Assembly (NCBI GenBank): GCA_022925895.1
Contig: JAKSYS010000234.1
Coordinates: 17,839 to 81,838, forward strand
DNA length: 64,000 nucleotides
Reading direction: 5' to 3'
Source of the DNA: Fragilaria crotonensis
Lineage: Eukaryota; Bacillariophyta; Fragilariophyceae; Fragilariales; Fragilariaceae
A program made the translations under genes and the position numbers. The notes under the pieces are model-generated. The model did no database searches and was not told where the DNA came from. It saw only the letters and a program-made list of their open reading frames with translations. Positions 24,136 through 35,964 of the stretch are shown one piece after another; position 1 is the first letter of the stretch, and the number at the start of each line of letters is the position of its first letter.

Positions 24136-25944
24136 CTTGAATCTTTAGTATGTTTGTGTTTGTAATGAAGTGTAGTGTGACTATTGAAATGTACTAGTAC
24201 GACCACAGTAAGAAGATAGATTTGTGGGATTGCAATGTAAGGAGCAACGAGTGTGCGTGTAAAGTGCAAATAGAATACCGAAAGATCTTGTCAAGAGGAG
24301 ACGTCCAAATTCTGATGAACCAAAAAAGGCGACGTTGGTGGATTGAAGACTGATGGATTTGGTGGTGTGGTCTCGTCGGTGTCAAGGGATCTACACATGT
24401 ATACTGAGATTCGAACCAAACATGATGTCACTCGCTGGCCGTCCATCAACAGTGGGACATTTTTCGAACGTCACTTTTTGTCTACGAGTTCCGGTACTAG
24501 AATTCTACAGTAAGGACGCTCCTCGTGATGTCATTATGATGTCGCAGAGGAGATGATTCGACTCTTCGAAATCCATGTTGTCGACAATTTACAAATTCGG
24601 AAATCAGGAGGACGTGTGTTTAATGAAGGATACGTATCATATCCAAATATGATGTACTACATACATGTTTACTCTGAGTATATGCCACCAAAGTGATACA
24701 TGATGGAATCGACCAAGTATTCCTATATGCTTTAGTCCCAGTCGATACGTACAAGGGACATTAGCTCCAATGACATCCGAAAACGCACCTCTCGTCGTCA
24801 CGACCGTACGACGTCGAATTGCATATGACATAAACACCCGATGCCGAACGTGGGACTTCCACCTGGCATGCCAGTATTTGTGCGTTAACGTTTGACAGCG
24901 TGCGAGATTCGAGATGGGTGAGTGAGTGCGCGTGTGCGCCAAAGATAACAGGATATTCTGGAACGCCCTCGAACATACGATCATTACTTCTCTCTGATTA
25001 ATAATCCAACGATATCCAAGGAGAATCCATTGCTTTCTTGCTTGCTTGCTTGCTTTTCGCTCGCAAGACGACATGACCAGCGATAGTAAAGATGACTGCG
25101 AATTATTCCGAGATCGTACTCGATGACTTGAGATCTCTTCATTGACCATGACAAAATGTTTTCTTGGAAGCACTGCCTCTGGCAGACTGCCACTAGCAGA
25201 ACGAAGATGAAGCAGCTTGGCAGCTTGGTGCTCATCAGAGCGGCTACCAGCAGAGTGGCTAGTAATACAAAGTACAACGACAAGTCATGAAAGCCTGAAA
25301 ACCAGCTCAATAGCCTGACGTGAATCCCAAATCAGGCTACAAATACCGTAGTTGTGACGAGTGTTTTGCTGCTCTCTACCCCAGTTCAATTGCATGATTG
25401 CACAAACGGAGGCCTACTGGCTTTGGCATTTGCATTTTTGTTTTGATAAAGCTTGTTGGTGTCGGACCCTTTCCGCTTCCAATCACGGACGACCAGAACT
25501 CAATGATATCCGTTGTCAAATGTCGAATGAAGACAGCTATCGCTGACTACACCATTCCATTGCATGTACGTACGCACCTCGGCGTACTGTTCGGCGACAA
25601 GGCTAATCACAAACAAACAAACTCGTTTCAGTGGTTGTTGTGAACCAACAAGTGGACGAGACGTACGCGGTTTTCCATCACAGCTGAGAGAAATGGATGG
25701 AGGTGGTGGTGCTGTGTATGTGTGGTGATGTGACACCAGCCGAGCTTCATTGCAGTACCTTGGGAAATTAGAAATAAGACTCGTTGTTCGGCAGTGTGAA
25801 GGACCATATCATGGGTGGCAAATCACTAGAATTTCCACAACACATTTTCATTTTGTGCGCGCTCTCTAGTCGGTCAGGCGACCAACTCTACCGTAGAGCC
25901 AATGAGACAGGTGACGTACGAGTAGTCGACGGACTGATACTGTC
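24136..25944. other. 1.8 kb intergenic stretch
   Basis: No recognisable gene. It holds a short (TTGC)n run near 25040-25056 and the upstream region of pyruvate kinase. ORFs at 24637-25173 and 25398-25643 lack domains and look random. Confidence 0.4.
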
Positions 25945-26378
25945 AATTCCATTTCTGTCGTTCCAAATGTCATTGCGATTTCAACAAGAAGCGCAATCCA
26001 AGAAAAAGGTCGCATGGGCCAATGCCCTGCGCAAAATGCGGGGAAGGAAATGGCAGTCGATTCCACGTTTGAATTATGAAAAATCGACTCTGTCGAATAT
26101 GATCGTGATCTCATGGAAAGGTACACCAATTTAAGGAGAGTTGTGAACACCACCTTCAAACAGTACGACAGATGCCAAGGCAGCAAAGAAAAAGCAAGCA
26201 CGAGTTGAAATTGTAAAATCAATCGAATTGTTGCCTCCAGCTGTGTGGCAAAGAGAGAGGAAGTTATGAGGAGCTATGTCGATTCGAACGAGGAGTTCGA
26301 CTCAGAGACTTATCTTGTCTGGTGCTGGTCGTTCCGGTGTGGGCGAAGGATATGGAGCTGACCAAATGGAGGAATAGG
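25945..26378 (+). pseudogene. 5'-truncated copy of the RLP24 gene
   Basis: Similarity to the RLP24 gene at 48041-48588 starts inside the zinc-binding region (near 48130) and runs to its 3' end. The first third, with the start codon and first cysteines, is missing. Later frame shifts and a large change near 26120-26160 remove the central part. The 3' flank also matches that of the other copy (26380-26700 against 48590-49000), so the whole RLP24-LRR pair was duplicated. Confidence 0.8.
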
Positions 26379-26728
26379 AACTTGCTGTTATTACTTGCAT
26401 GCCTTGACTTAACTTGGTTACAATGGATTATAGGACTTGACTTGGATGCAATGTTACAATATCGAGCTACTGGAAACCATTGAGCACAAGACTTGGAAGT
26501 TACCCGACCTTGGAAAACAAATCACCTTTAATCTTTTGTTACTCCAGACTCCAGACTACCCACCCATCCGATCCTATCAAACACGATTACAATTCAACGC
26601 CAAATATCCTTCAGGCATCATAACACCATCGTCCTTCATTTCCGATCCGACCTCAAACTCAAACGTGCCCGTCTCCCAAGCATTGCCTTGCGGCCTTCCT
26701 CCATTCGTCCCTTAATTCATTCATGCGT

Positions 26729-28496
26729 TCATGGATCACAGGTTCCGCAACTGAAGGACATGCAATTTCACAGTCGATTAAGATATCAAAAAGAGAAGGG
26801 ATTGAGCAGAGGGATGACGCAATTGTCCCCGTCAACGTGTTGTTGAAGAAAGCCAACGTGGTCAACTGTGTCAAGCGTCCAATCTCAGTCGGAATTGTGG
26901 AAGTCAACTGATTGTCGTTAAAACCCAATGCCGTCAACTTTGTCAAGAGTCCGATCTCACTAGGAATCGCGGATGTCAAGGAATTGCTGTTGAAATCCAA
27001 TGACGTCAACTGTGTCAAGAGTCCGATCTCACTTGGGATTGTGGAATTCAACTGATTAGAGGCGAAGTCCAATTCAGTCAACTTTGTCAAGAGTCCGATC
27101 TCCCTTGGAATGGCGGATGTCAACGAATTCTCGTAGAAATCCAGCAACGTCAACTGTGTCAAGCGTCCGACCTCACTTGGAATGATGGAAGTCAACAAAT
27201 TGCTGTTAAACTTCAATACCGTCAACTTTGTCAAGAGTCCGATCTCGCTTGGAATTGCGGATGTCAAAAAATTCAATGACAAATCCAACCACGTCAACTT
27301 TGTCAAGCGTCCAATCTCACTTGGGATTGCGGAAGCCAACCTCGCGGTGTAGAAATTCAAGTACGTCAACTGTGTCAACAGTCCGATCTCACTTGGAATT
27401 ACGGAACCAGTCGTCGTTTCGCCAAACGTGGTTGTCGATCGACACCACGTCAAGTTTGTAATGGTAAGAAAGTTACAAGCGATTCCCAACGGCGTCAAGG
27501 AGGCTATCGTCGGGGTATCGGTTGCTCTAACAGATGGTGCTCGTGTGGCGATGGGTGGAGACGGGGCAATGGTTACTGGAGCGACTGATGGAGTGGTTGA
27601 TGCAGCGACTGGTGAATTGTCTAGCGCTGCGACTGGTGAAGTGGTCGCCACAGTCGGGCTTTTGGTTGGTGCCAGTGTCGGGGTTGGGATAGTGGTGGGA
27701 GAGGAGATCGATGACGAACTGCTTCCTGTAGCTGATGATCGAACGACAAGTAAAACAACTGCAACCATCGCGCCAACAAGACAGCTCACAAATAACGCGA
27801 GACCCAACGAAGTCCATCGAGATCGGTAGCGTTTCATTCTAACGTACTGGGCCTCGGCAACAACCACCGTTCCCTCCTCGTTTCCATCCGGTACCTGGTG
27901 TGCTTCCACACAGCAGACAGACCACTTCCACCAGTTGCAATTTGACTGCTGTCGTGTGCACCAGTATGTGCCACTGCGGAGTTCGGCACTCCTTCTTCCT
28001 GCTTGAATTCTTCACTTGTTATTAACTGGCTGCTGGTGGGATCATACGAACGAATTGGTGGCCTGAATGTCCAACGTGCTGCTGTGATGCGATCGGATCC
28101 TTCGCTCGCAAAAGCGCCGGTATCGACGTCGCGACTGCTTGCAACACCTGCCGGGGGCATTCTTGCCATGGAGTCTACCATCCGCAACCCAGGTGAAGGC
28201 ATTGGTTCACTCGGTGGTGCAAGTTCCAATTTCTTTGTTTCAACAACATCATGAACAAGGTCGCGACGACCACTATTATCCTCATCGGCATTATTCACCA
28301 GTGCCAATGATGGCGATGCCGAAGCGGACGGAGGAGAGGAACCAGAAGCAGCCGAGGACTCCGTGGTCATCCGTGGAAAATTATCCGACGAAAATTCTTC
28401 GGAAACGTCGTCTTCCTCGTTGATGTCGTCACCTGTAGAGTCCTCCTTGACAACAACAACGTTGTCAACGTCGTCGGCACTGCCTTGATTTTCCAT
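26729..28496 (-). CDS. LRR membrane protein, copy A
   Basis: ATG at 28496. The acidic, Ser/Pro-rich N-terminal part (about 200 residues) contains LELAPPSEPMPSPGLRM and FRPPIRSYDP, followed by KRYRSRWTSLGLALF and one membrane span (VSCLVGAMVAVVLLVV). Next comes a Pro/Thr/Ala-rich linker and about eight LRRs of about 24 residues (LTxLDFxxNxLTSxIPSEIGxL), ending in a Cys-containing cap. Probably a type II-like surface protein with extracellular LRRs; no kinase domain is present. Breaks: a TG duplication near 27908 separates the N-terminal frame from the membrane-LRR frame, and one base lost near 26745 moves the reading frame past the normal stop at 26729-26731 to 26659. About 588 residues if bridged. 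It faces the RLP24 remnant. Confidence 0.75.
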
Positions 28497-28812
28497 CAGA
28501 AAACAAGATTTCTACCAGTATATTTATAATGGAGCAGTCTACCGGAGTAGAATGATGTTTGCCTGAGTTGACGCGTTGAAGCGAGCGCGATTGGTCAAGA
28601 ATTCGAATCAGATCACCTTCGAGTATGATACTCGGAATAGGGACTCTTTCAGTACTCAGAAGGGTGCTGCAGTATACTAACAACCTCGTATTTCTCAATA
28701 ACTTGCAAGTAGAGCACGGTTATTGCTTGTGAAGTACTCCGAGTATGATACCAGTTTAATTATCTGAGAGCTGAGCGCTCTCGACGAAGGAGAATCAGTA
28801 AGCAGGTCGAAC
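28497..28812. repeat. Conserved upstream region of LRR copy A (pairs with 43667-43948)
   Basis: The 5' flanks of LRR copies A and C are nearly colinear: TTCTAC..GTATATTTATA just upstream of the ATG, the AATCAGATCACCTTCGAGTA segment, CCTCGTATTTCTCAATA, and CTCGACGAAGGAGAAT. TATATTTATA at 28518-28528 could be the TATA box. Copy A is interrupted by the copia element directly after GAAC (28809-28812). Confidence 0.7.
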
Positions 28813-29055
28813 TCAGTTGATTCCTCGCAAGAGCGGCGCATCCGCCATTGCGGGACGACTCTAAGACATGTAGTCTTCTGAGTAGCAGCTTGCAATTTGA
28901 CTATTACAAAAAGTAGTTGGCCCTAGACTTGGACCCATCATCCGCAGCTGTAACGTGTCCCATCCGCGCATGCGTACTTGGCACGCTTGCGTCAGCCCAA
29001 GATACTTCGGTCTTTTGGTGTCCGAATATCCCGCACTCATGGCAAAATTCATTCA
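28813..29055 (-). repeat. 3' LTR of copia element 1
   Basis: Direct repeat of 35354-35608: CATCCGCCATTG, ACGACTCTAAGACATGTAGT, CATCCGCGCATGCGTAC and CCCAAGATACTTCGGTCT occur in both in the same order. On the element strand it begins TGAATGAATT. Ends were set by comparison with the uninterrupted flank of LRR copy C. Confidence 0.8.
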
Positions 29056-29253
29056 GTCCTCGAGCTAATCGTCAGAGACGACCAGTTCGACCGAATTCAT
29101 CAATACAGGGCCGGCCGACTTCGGCTGTTATGGCGGTTCCACGTGCATCACGTACGTCCACCCATCCGTTTTGGGGTGGTTCCATCAATCACTGTGCTCC
29201 ACTCGTAACCGCGTCCTTTTGACCAGTCACAAAGTATGCTGAGCAGAACCCTC

Positions 29254-32200
29254 TTAGCCGTGGCCCAGGAAGACACTTGGTTGGGATATCCGCCAAGTTG
29301 GTTCTCCGTCCTCCTTAGCGATCCGCACAATACCTGCCGCTTGCGCTTCACGCACTCGGTGGTAAGCAATCGCATTGTGTTTCTTCTTCAGAGTTGACTC
29401 AGGCTTCGTCGAATTCTTGACGACGGATTCATTATCACAAAATACGTTTGTTGGCCCATCCACTTGGACATTGCCCATCTTACCTTGCTTGGGTTGTCTG
29501 CACCATCGATTGTCCACTTCTTGACTTCGGCACCTAAATATGAGTCAGGTTCCTTCACACTTCCTTTCTTTAGGGTATACTTGGAGGCGAGGTAGTCCAT
29601 GACCACTTGCGGTTCGTGCGACACGCACAAAATATCATCCACATAGCAAAGAACATACTCCCAGTATTTGTCCCCATTCGTCTTCACCTTGGGCCGCATC
29701 CATACGTCAGGATCACCTCTGCAACTTACAAAGCCTCCTTCCCGTAACGTGGCCGCCATGTGGTCTCGCCATCGAGCACCACTTGACTTCAACCCATAGA
29801 GAGCTCGAACAATTAGGACCGGTCGACCAACTTTGTCTGCACCAAACTCCAACCCAGCGGTCGTGTAAACCTTCTCCTTCGTTGGAGCATTAAGGTATGC
29901 CCCCCTGCACATCGGCAGAAAGGACATCCAAGTCATTCAGTGCCGCCAGCGTGAAAGCAATTCGTATACTGTCACGTGACACCACACTCGAGTACGTAGA
30001 CTCTTTCGGCGGATCCGTTTGGTGCCCACCGGCCACCAACCGCGCCTTTCTAGTCAAGTCCATCTTGACATCAAAGATCATGTGACAATCAATTTTCTTG
30101 TAGAATTTCGGCACTGCATCATCATCAATGAACTCGAATGCTGGCATGACGTTCTTCATCTCCAATTCGATTGCCTTCCTCCAAAAATCAGTCCCTGTTC
30201 GCTCATCGATCTTAAGGGCCTCTGCCACAGTCTTTGGGAGCTCAATGCCAAACTTATGCGTCTTCGCCCAGTATCTGGCCTTGACTTTCTTGATTATCCG
30301 ATCCCTTTTACGCAAGACGTTGCGCACCCACCAAGCGAACGCAGGTTCTTCAGCGATCTTGTTGGCGACAGCGTACTCCGCAACTTGAATCGGATTTGAC
30401 TCTTTCAATTCTGACAATGGTACCCAGGTCGTTGAGCCATCCCGCCATTCGACTTGCAACTCCCATCCCCGCGTAGTGATTCGTGGATGTCTCCGTCCCC
30501 GTTTGTCTTCAACAAACCCGTCATCCTTTGACAAGGCATGTCCGTTCGTTCGGTGATCGACAATTTCACTCATCACTGCATAACTTCGTCCCTCGTCATC
30601 GACCTGGGATAACATGTTTTCGGCAATGAGGTTTGCAGTAATCGCTTCCGTTGATCCGTCTGGAAACTCCACCTCATAGAGACGTGAATCCAGTAACGGA
30701 TTTGCGTGGCGCTGCCCAATCGGACGACCATCATGGTCGCGCTTCCTCCCAATCACAGTTGCTTTCTTAGCTTCTCCACCTTGGGGAAGTAGCACCTGGG
30801 CAGTTAAGTATTCATCATAGGACTCAGGGGTATGGTCTTCGACATCTTTGGCGGTGCCATCAAGGTCCCCTGTCCCTGACTGAACGTCGTCCTCGTCATC
30901 TTCGAAGACATCATCAGGAACCTCCGGCATGGAGTCCATTAGGTCTGGGTCGATGTCCTCTGTCTTGAGTCCATCCCCAATCTTAGACTGGATACCTTCA
31001 TCCAATTCAGATAGTCGGAGCTTTATATCTGGGTTGGCAAGATCATCCTCACTCAATCCCCAAACAGATTTCCGCACAATCACCTTCCCAGATCTGGTCA
31101 GGATATAAAACGCCATAAGGTCGGTTGAAACCTCGGCAACACCAATCCATCGACCAAACAACTTCTGCTCAAACGGGAAGCTGCCAACCGGGTCCCAGTA
31201 CATGACCGGCTCATACCAATCAAACTGGGCGTACTGGGAAATGTCGGGTGTACATCCCAGCACGTCTTCATCTGGTACCCTTCCTTGGAGTTGGGGTATA
31301 TCAAGGGCCGTCAGTCTTCTTATCGCTGCCACCCACTTTCCACAGTAACACCAAAGTCGCTTCGGTGCCTTGGAGCGCCTCAAGGTCCTCCGGATCCCGA
31401 CCTTCAATTCTCGAATTGTTGACTCAGCCAGGTTGGACCACGGACTGTATGGGACAGTTTGTTCTTGCTTGACGCGGAACCGTCTACAAATCTTTCCAAA
31501 CTCACCGTGGACCTCTTCAGGTGCATTGTCTGTCACAATAGTCTGGGGTATCCCAACCTCTTGAATGAATGGCATCAAAGCATTTTGACCAGCCAAGCCT
31601 TTGCTTTTCATGGGGTAGAAGTGGTCACTCCCGACCATTGGTGAACACCTGTGCAGCCAAGTGTCCCCTGACTGATTGTGTCTTCGAAAACATCGTATCC
31701 GAGTACCAGCGCCCGCTTAGGTTTGGGAAAGCGAGATGATCAAGCTTCTGACGTACCTTCCTTTCACCCGGTGCCAAGACATTCCTTATCCCAGATTGTG
31801 TTGTCACTTGCAACGTTCTCTTGGCAGTGTCAAGGCCAACTCCCCATCTTCTGGAAAGAATCTCAGGTGTTAAGGCAGATCGTTTCTCACTAGTTGAAAG
31901 GGAAAACAATTTCCGGCTTTCTCCATCCATTGGGTAGACATCATTGTCCGTTCTCCCGGATAAGCCGTCACCGACAATGTCATCTACTGCGACGTTAATT
32001 GCAGCCACCAACCGGTTCCCAAGAGAGTCATCCTCCAGACCGATGGGAGCGTTCATCGAGCTTAAAGATTTCACCGCCGAAACCAACCTCGAAGCATTCC
32101 TCACATGATCAGTTGCCAATAACGTTTCGGCAACACTCACGCTGGAAACATATGTCTCCTCCTTTTGGCAAACTGGTCAGAAGAGGGATCCCAGCGCATC

Positions 32201-32755
32201 GGGGATGTCAATTCAACGTGGGGTATTGTTCGTATTCTTCCCAAGTGGGTTTACGACTCACGAAACCGGAAGAGATGCCGTCAAGGGATAAAGGAATTCG
32301 CAACTTTGCGGTTGGGTGATAAATTGAATGCGAAGACTTGGAATCAAACTGGCGGGTACATCCTCAACCGTGACTCCATTCGCACGTAGTTGGTTGGGGT
32401 TGAGCAGAGTGACATCCACTCGGTCCCCGAAATACAGAGCCTCGTTGATAATGAGGATGTACGGTTGCCCGTCAGTAGGGTGAATCCACAAAGTCGCAAC
32501 AGTGGCGATGGAGACATCCGGTATGGGCTTATATTCACCGCTGTAAGGATGAACGGTGACCTGACGACCTTCGTCAGAGACAAGCAGAGTGTTGCGACCT
32601 GCGACACAAGTATCCGCATGAGAATCGAGTTCGGTGCGTGTATCTTCATCGTCCCCGGAGGGTGTCGATGCGGATACGCGAAAGACATGTTTCACAAACC
32701 GAGAGCAAAGATTAGAAGGGGGCCCGGCCTCTCGAACATAAGTGGAGACTAACAT
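29254..32755 (-). pseudogene. Copia pol region of element 1 (protease, integrase, RT, partial RNase H)
   Basis: In transcript order: aspartic protease with DSHADT (near 32600); pre-integrase segment (31625-32140, HLAFPNLSGRWYSDTM); integrase core (TDNAPEEVHGEF, SNLAESTIRELK; about 31400-31640); acidic linker; RT palm with MIFDVKMDLTRKARLVAGG, NAPTKEKVY, ALYGLKSSGARW and catalytic YVDDILCVSH (near 29640). Near 29490 the protein jumps from the end of the RT (KVRWAMSK) to the last part of RNase H (VFCDNESVVKNSTKPE), about 200 codons being missing. An extra G in a G run near 29897 shifts the frame inside the RT. A cellular role is not suggested. Confidence 0.88.
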
Positions 32756-32791
32756 TAGGTCGTCTGTCTTAACGAGAGCCGGCGCGAGGCA

Positions 32792-34219
32792 TCAAGCCTG
32801 CTTCTGCTGCTCACCATGAGCAGCACGACCAAACTGTTTTCCAGCATTGGAAACCACAGGTGTCTTGGTGCCTTCATTGTCATCAGGGGGTGCCTCCTCC
32901 TGAGTCGCGACAACGGCAACGCTGCGAGCGTCAGACTTGTCCTTCTTCTCCTTCTTCTTTGCTTCCTCACGGAGCTGCTTGACTTTCGCCTTCTCGAAAG
33001 GCTTCAATTTGTTGTAGTCTTTGGCCGAGTATTGGCCAGAATGAATTGCAATGCCACTTGGTGTCTTGTCATCATCATTGGACTTCGACTTGTCTTTCTT
33101 GTGCTTAGCCTTCTTCTTGTCCTTTTCGACTCCAACCTTAGAGATCTCACGAACATCAGAAGGTGACTTGGTCCTGGTCTTGGTATTTTCCACAATCGTC
33201 TTGAAATACTGCTGGCACACTTCAAAGTTGGTCAACTTTAGTTCATCGCCCATGCAACCTTGAATGGCGGTCTCCAACTTTGGGTCACGTATCCCAGCCA
33301 GAAAATCTGTAACCTTCTTGGTTTCAGCAACTGGCTCTTCCAAAACAACAATTCATTGTGAGCCTGTTGAAGACGTGCAACATACTGATCAAATGAGAAC
33401 TTGCCCTTGCCAGTGTAGGTAGCTGTTGCGAGCATGTTATATGCCTTAGCTTTCCTAGTGGCAATAGCAGACTTGCCCTCTGCCTGCGACTTCAAAGCCT
33501 TGAAAGCTGCGACCATCGCGCTTCTTGTTAAATGTCTGAAGGAATGGCCATCCCTGTCCCTCCATCACAAAGGGCTTAAGGATGTCAAACACACGCTTGT
33601 TGTCACGAGAAAAGGTTTCACCCTCGAGGACGGAAGTGGCGATCAAGTCATCATCGACTGAATCCCAATTATTGCGCGCAAGATCATCTGGCGCCGCCTC
33701 ATCATTGTCCCGGATGACATAAACAAGCGGGGTCCCCGCCACGACACTCCTCTGCTGAGCAAGGTAAGTCATAAACAGTTCAATCCAAGTAGGCCATGCA
33801 GTCATTAACATTAACTTTGGCGGTTCCTTCGCATCGTCCCCATCCTTCTTTGCTCGAGCAATCTCCTCCAACTCAGTCAATCGATTGAGAAAGCGCGACG
33901 AGGTGCGTTCATCGAAAAGAGCGGGGTTTGGAGCATCGCCGCGAAGAAGGGAGTAATCTGCCCACGAGCGTAGGGCCTTAAACTTCCTAACCGCAAGGTA
34001 AGGGAACGTTGGGGACGCGACAGGATCATCGTCGTCATCGACATCAGCCGCCTTTGGCTTCCACCTGGAGAGGTGCTGAATCATAGTGTCAATCTCTGGA
34101 AAAGGTAAGGCAGTTAGATCATTGATGGTACGAATACCTTGGTTTGCAATCAATTCCCGCGTAGGTACATCAAAACCCAAGCGGGTAAGGCAAGCAGTGA
34201 AGGATCTGGCATCAGCCAT
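32792..34219 (-). pseudogene. Copia gag of element 1
   Basis: ATG at 34219 (MADARSFTACLTRLGF). Motifs shared with the second element: LPFPEIDTMI, FPYLAVRKFKALRSWA, LLRGDAPNPALFDE, LMLMTAWPTW, WDSVDDDLIA and FDQYVARLQQAHNELLF. The frame is broken near 33520 and 33345, so three ORFs cover it (33455-34219, 33238-33516, 32792-33343). The C-terminal part is Lys-rich; no CCHC zinc knuckle is visible. It would form the virus-like particle shell. Confidence 0.85.
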
Positions 34220-34539
34220 GGTGACAAGTGAGACAGGAGGGTAGTTACCGGATTAACCGCGTGGTTTGCAAATTTGGCAAAATTGTGAGCCCCAGGCCCT
34301 CGGGTGCATGTACGTGTTCCTGGTACGTTCCCTACGTAGGAATACTTTGCACGTACACGTCCAATCCTGTTTGCTGTGAGTCACACGGGTAGATTCACAA
34401 GAACTCCCTAAGTACTCCGTTGCCGCGGATGACGCATTCGTGACAAATGGCTGACATACGCGTCACGCATTGGTCACACGGATGAGAGTACTTAGGAGCC
34501 TCGCAGACCAAACGCACAAACGGCCACGCGCATACGCAA

Positions 34540-34640
34540 AAACAGTCGTGTCTGTGAAGGCATGCGTGCCCAACTTGAAGTAACAGTCGTGTCTGTGGAG
34601 GCATGCGTGCCCAACTTGAAGTAACAGTCGTGTCTCGGAC
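34540..34640. repeat. Tandem repeat in the copia leader, two and a half units of about 48 bp
   Basis: The unit, starting ACAGTCGTGTCTGTG and containing GGCATGCGTGCCCAACTTG, occurs twice in full and then in part (ACAGTCGTGTCT). It lies in the untranslated leader between gag and the 5' LTR of element 1. Confidence 0.8.
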
Positions 34641-35353
34641 ATCTATGACCCCATAACAATAGGTAACCAACCCGAACGAGTACTCACAACAGTCATTGTC
34701 GTGCTCGTGCGGTTCTCGTGTTCATATGCGTGGCCATCACACGTACGTCGTACGCTTCCATATGGTTTTCACGTTCATACGCGTGAGCATTACGCGTATG
34801 TCAATCGTGACTCATTCCGATCAAAATTCTCGGTTGAAGGATACTTATGGCATCCATTCGTTACCAAGTTATGTAAACAACAAACTCTGTTCGGAAAATG
34901 TCCAGTATAAGTCAATCTCGTAGAAATTGTACTAGACAGACAACCAAGATCCAATCCTGGCATGGATTGGTACCAAATAGTGTCGTGTTCACATAAACAC
35001 CACTATACTAGTATCATGACGTGCGCTACACCACCTTTACGGCGAAAGCGAAACAACGCCTCTTATGGTCGGTCTTTCCTCTCTTATGATGGCGCCAAAT
35101 GGCGCTTCACATTGAACCCCCATCGGAGTTAGGTCTTTGCGTTCGGGAGACGTTCACCGACACGCCGACGGTAGCGTTACCGTCTTCGAGCCACGGCTGC
35201 AGGCCTGGATCATTCGACCACCACGACCACAGGACTATTATCGCAGAATCCGCGCTCCTTCTGCTGTTGAGGCTGATCAGGCCTCCTCATCAACCATTGA
35301 CGAAAGCATTTAATGTCTACAACATAGCTACATGCCTGTTGGGTCTGATAAAC

Positions 35354-35608
35354 TCAGTTGATTCCCTCGCAAGAGCGGCGCATCCGCCATTGCCAGGGAC
35401 GACTCTAAGACATGTAGTAATCAACTAGTAGCAGCATGCAACTTGACTATTTACAAAAAGAGTGAGCATATTCTAGACTTGTTCCCTCATGCCGCGGATG
35501 AAGTGTCCCATCCGCGCATGCGTACGTGGCACGCGTCTTGCGTCAGCCCAAGATACTTCGGTCTGTCCCGGTGTCCGAATATCCCGCACTCATGGCAGAA
35601 TTCATTCA
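35354..35608 (-). repeat. 5' LTR of copia element 1
   Basis: Pairs with 28813-29055, with scattered indels and substitutions. On the element strand it starts TGAATGAATTCTGCC and is followed inward by GTTTATCAGACCC. Confidence 0.8.
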
Positions 35609-35685
35609 GAACGAAACTGATCCGAAACATTCACCGAGATCGTGTCAACTACTATACCGGTAGACTGTAGAGGATTTTAAGCAAC

Positions 35686-35964
35686 TGAATGAATTCTATC
35701 ACGAGTTCGAGTTATTCGGACACCCGGACAAGCCAGGCGAGCTAGGGATTTTATGCCGGTTGCGCTATACTACATAGTACATAGGGCTCACCAAAGGACC
35801 CGGATCAGCCCTCCAGCCAGTGTCAGAAGTGTTCCTAGATTAGTAGACTCACTCTTTTTATAATTGATCAAGTTGTAAGCTGATACTTCTAGTGATTCAC
35901 TGTAATGCAAAGAGTCAATATCCTGCATGGTCAGATGTGCCGCACTTGCAATGGGTTTAATTCA
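35686..35964 (+). repeat. 5' LTR of copia element 2
   Basis: It starts TGAATGAATTC and contains TTATTCGGACACCCGGACA, matching the reverse complement of the element 1 LTR start. It ends TTCA, directly followed by GTTTATCAGACCC as in element 1. No matching 3' LTR was found. Confidence 0.7.

Larger units (their letters stand above)
28813..35608 (-). mobile_element. Ty1/copia (CoDi-like) LTR retrotransposon 1, internally deleted
   Basis: The order on the minus strand is 5' LTR, leader of about 1.1 kb, gag, protease, integrase, reverse transcriptase, truncated RNase H, 3' LTR. Integrase before reverse transcriptase identifies Ty1/copia. The target-site duplication is GAAC (28809-28812 and 35609-35612). 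The empty site is seen in the paralogous flank at about 43950, where GAACGAAACTGG is continuous. Next to the 5' LTR, TTTATCAGACCC may be the primer binding site. Several frame breaks and a deletion of about 200 codons in pol make it non-autonomous. Confidence 0.9.

Noticed and set aside
25866-26222. Minus-strand ORF of 118 residues
   Set aside because: Antisense to the RLP24 remnant.
35099-35428. Plus-strand ORF at the copia 5' LTR and leader
   Set aside because: Lies antisense across the element leader and LTR; not conserved in element 2.
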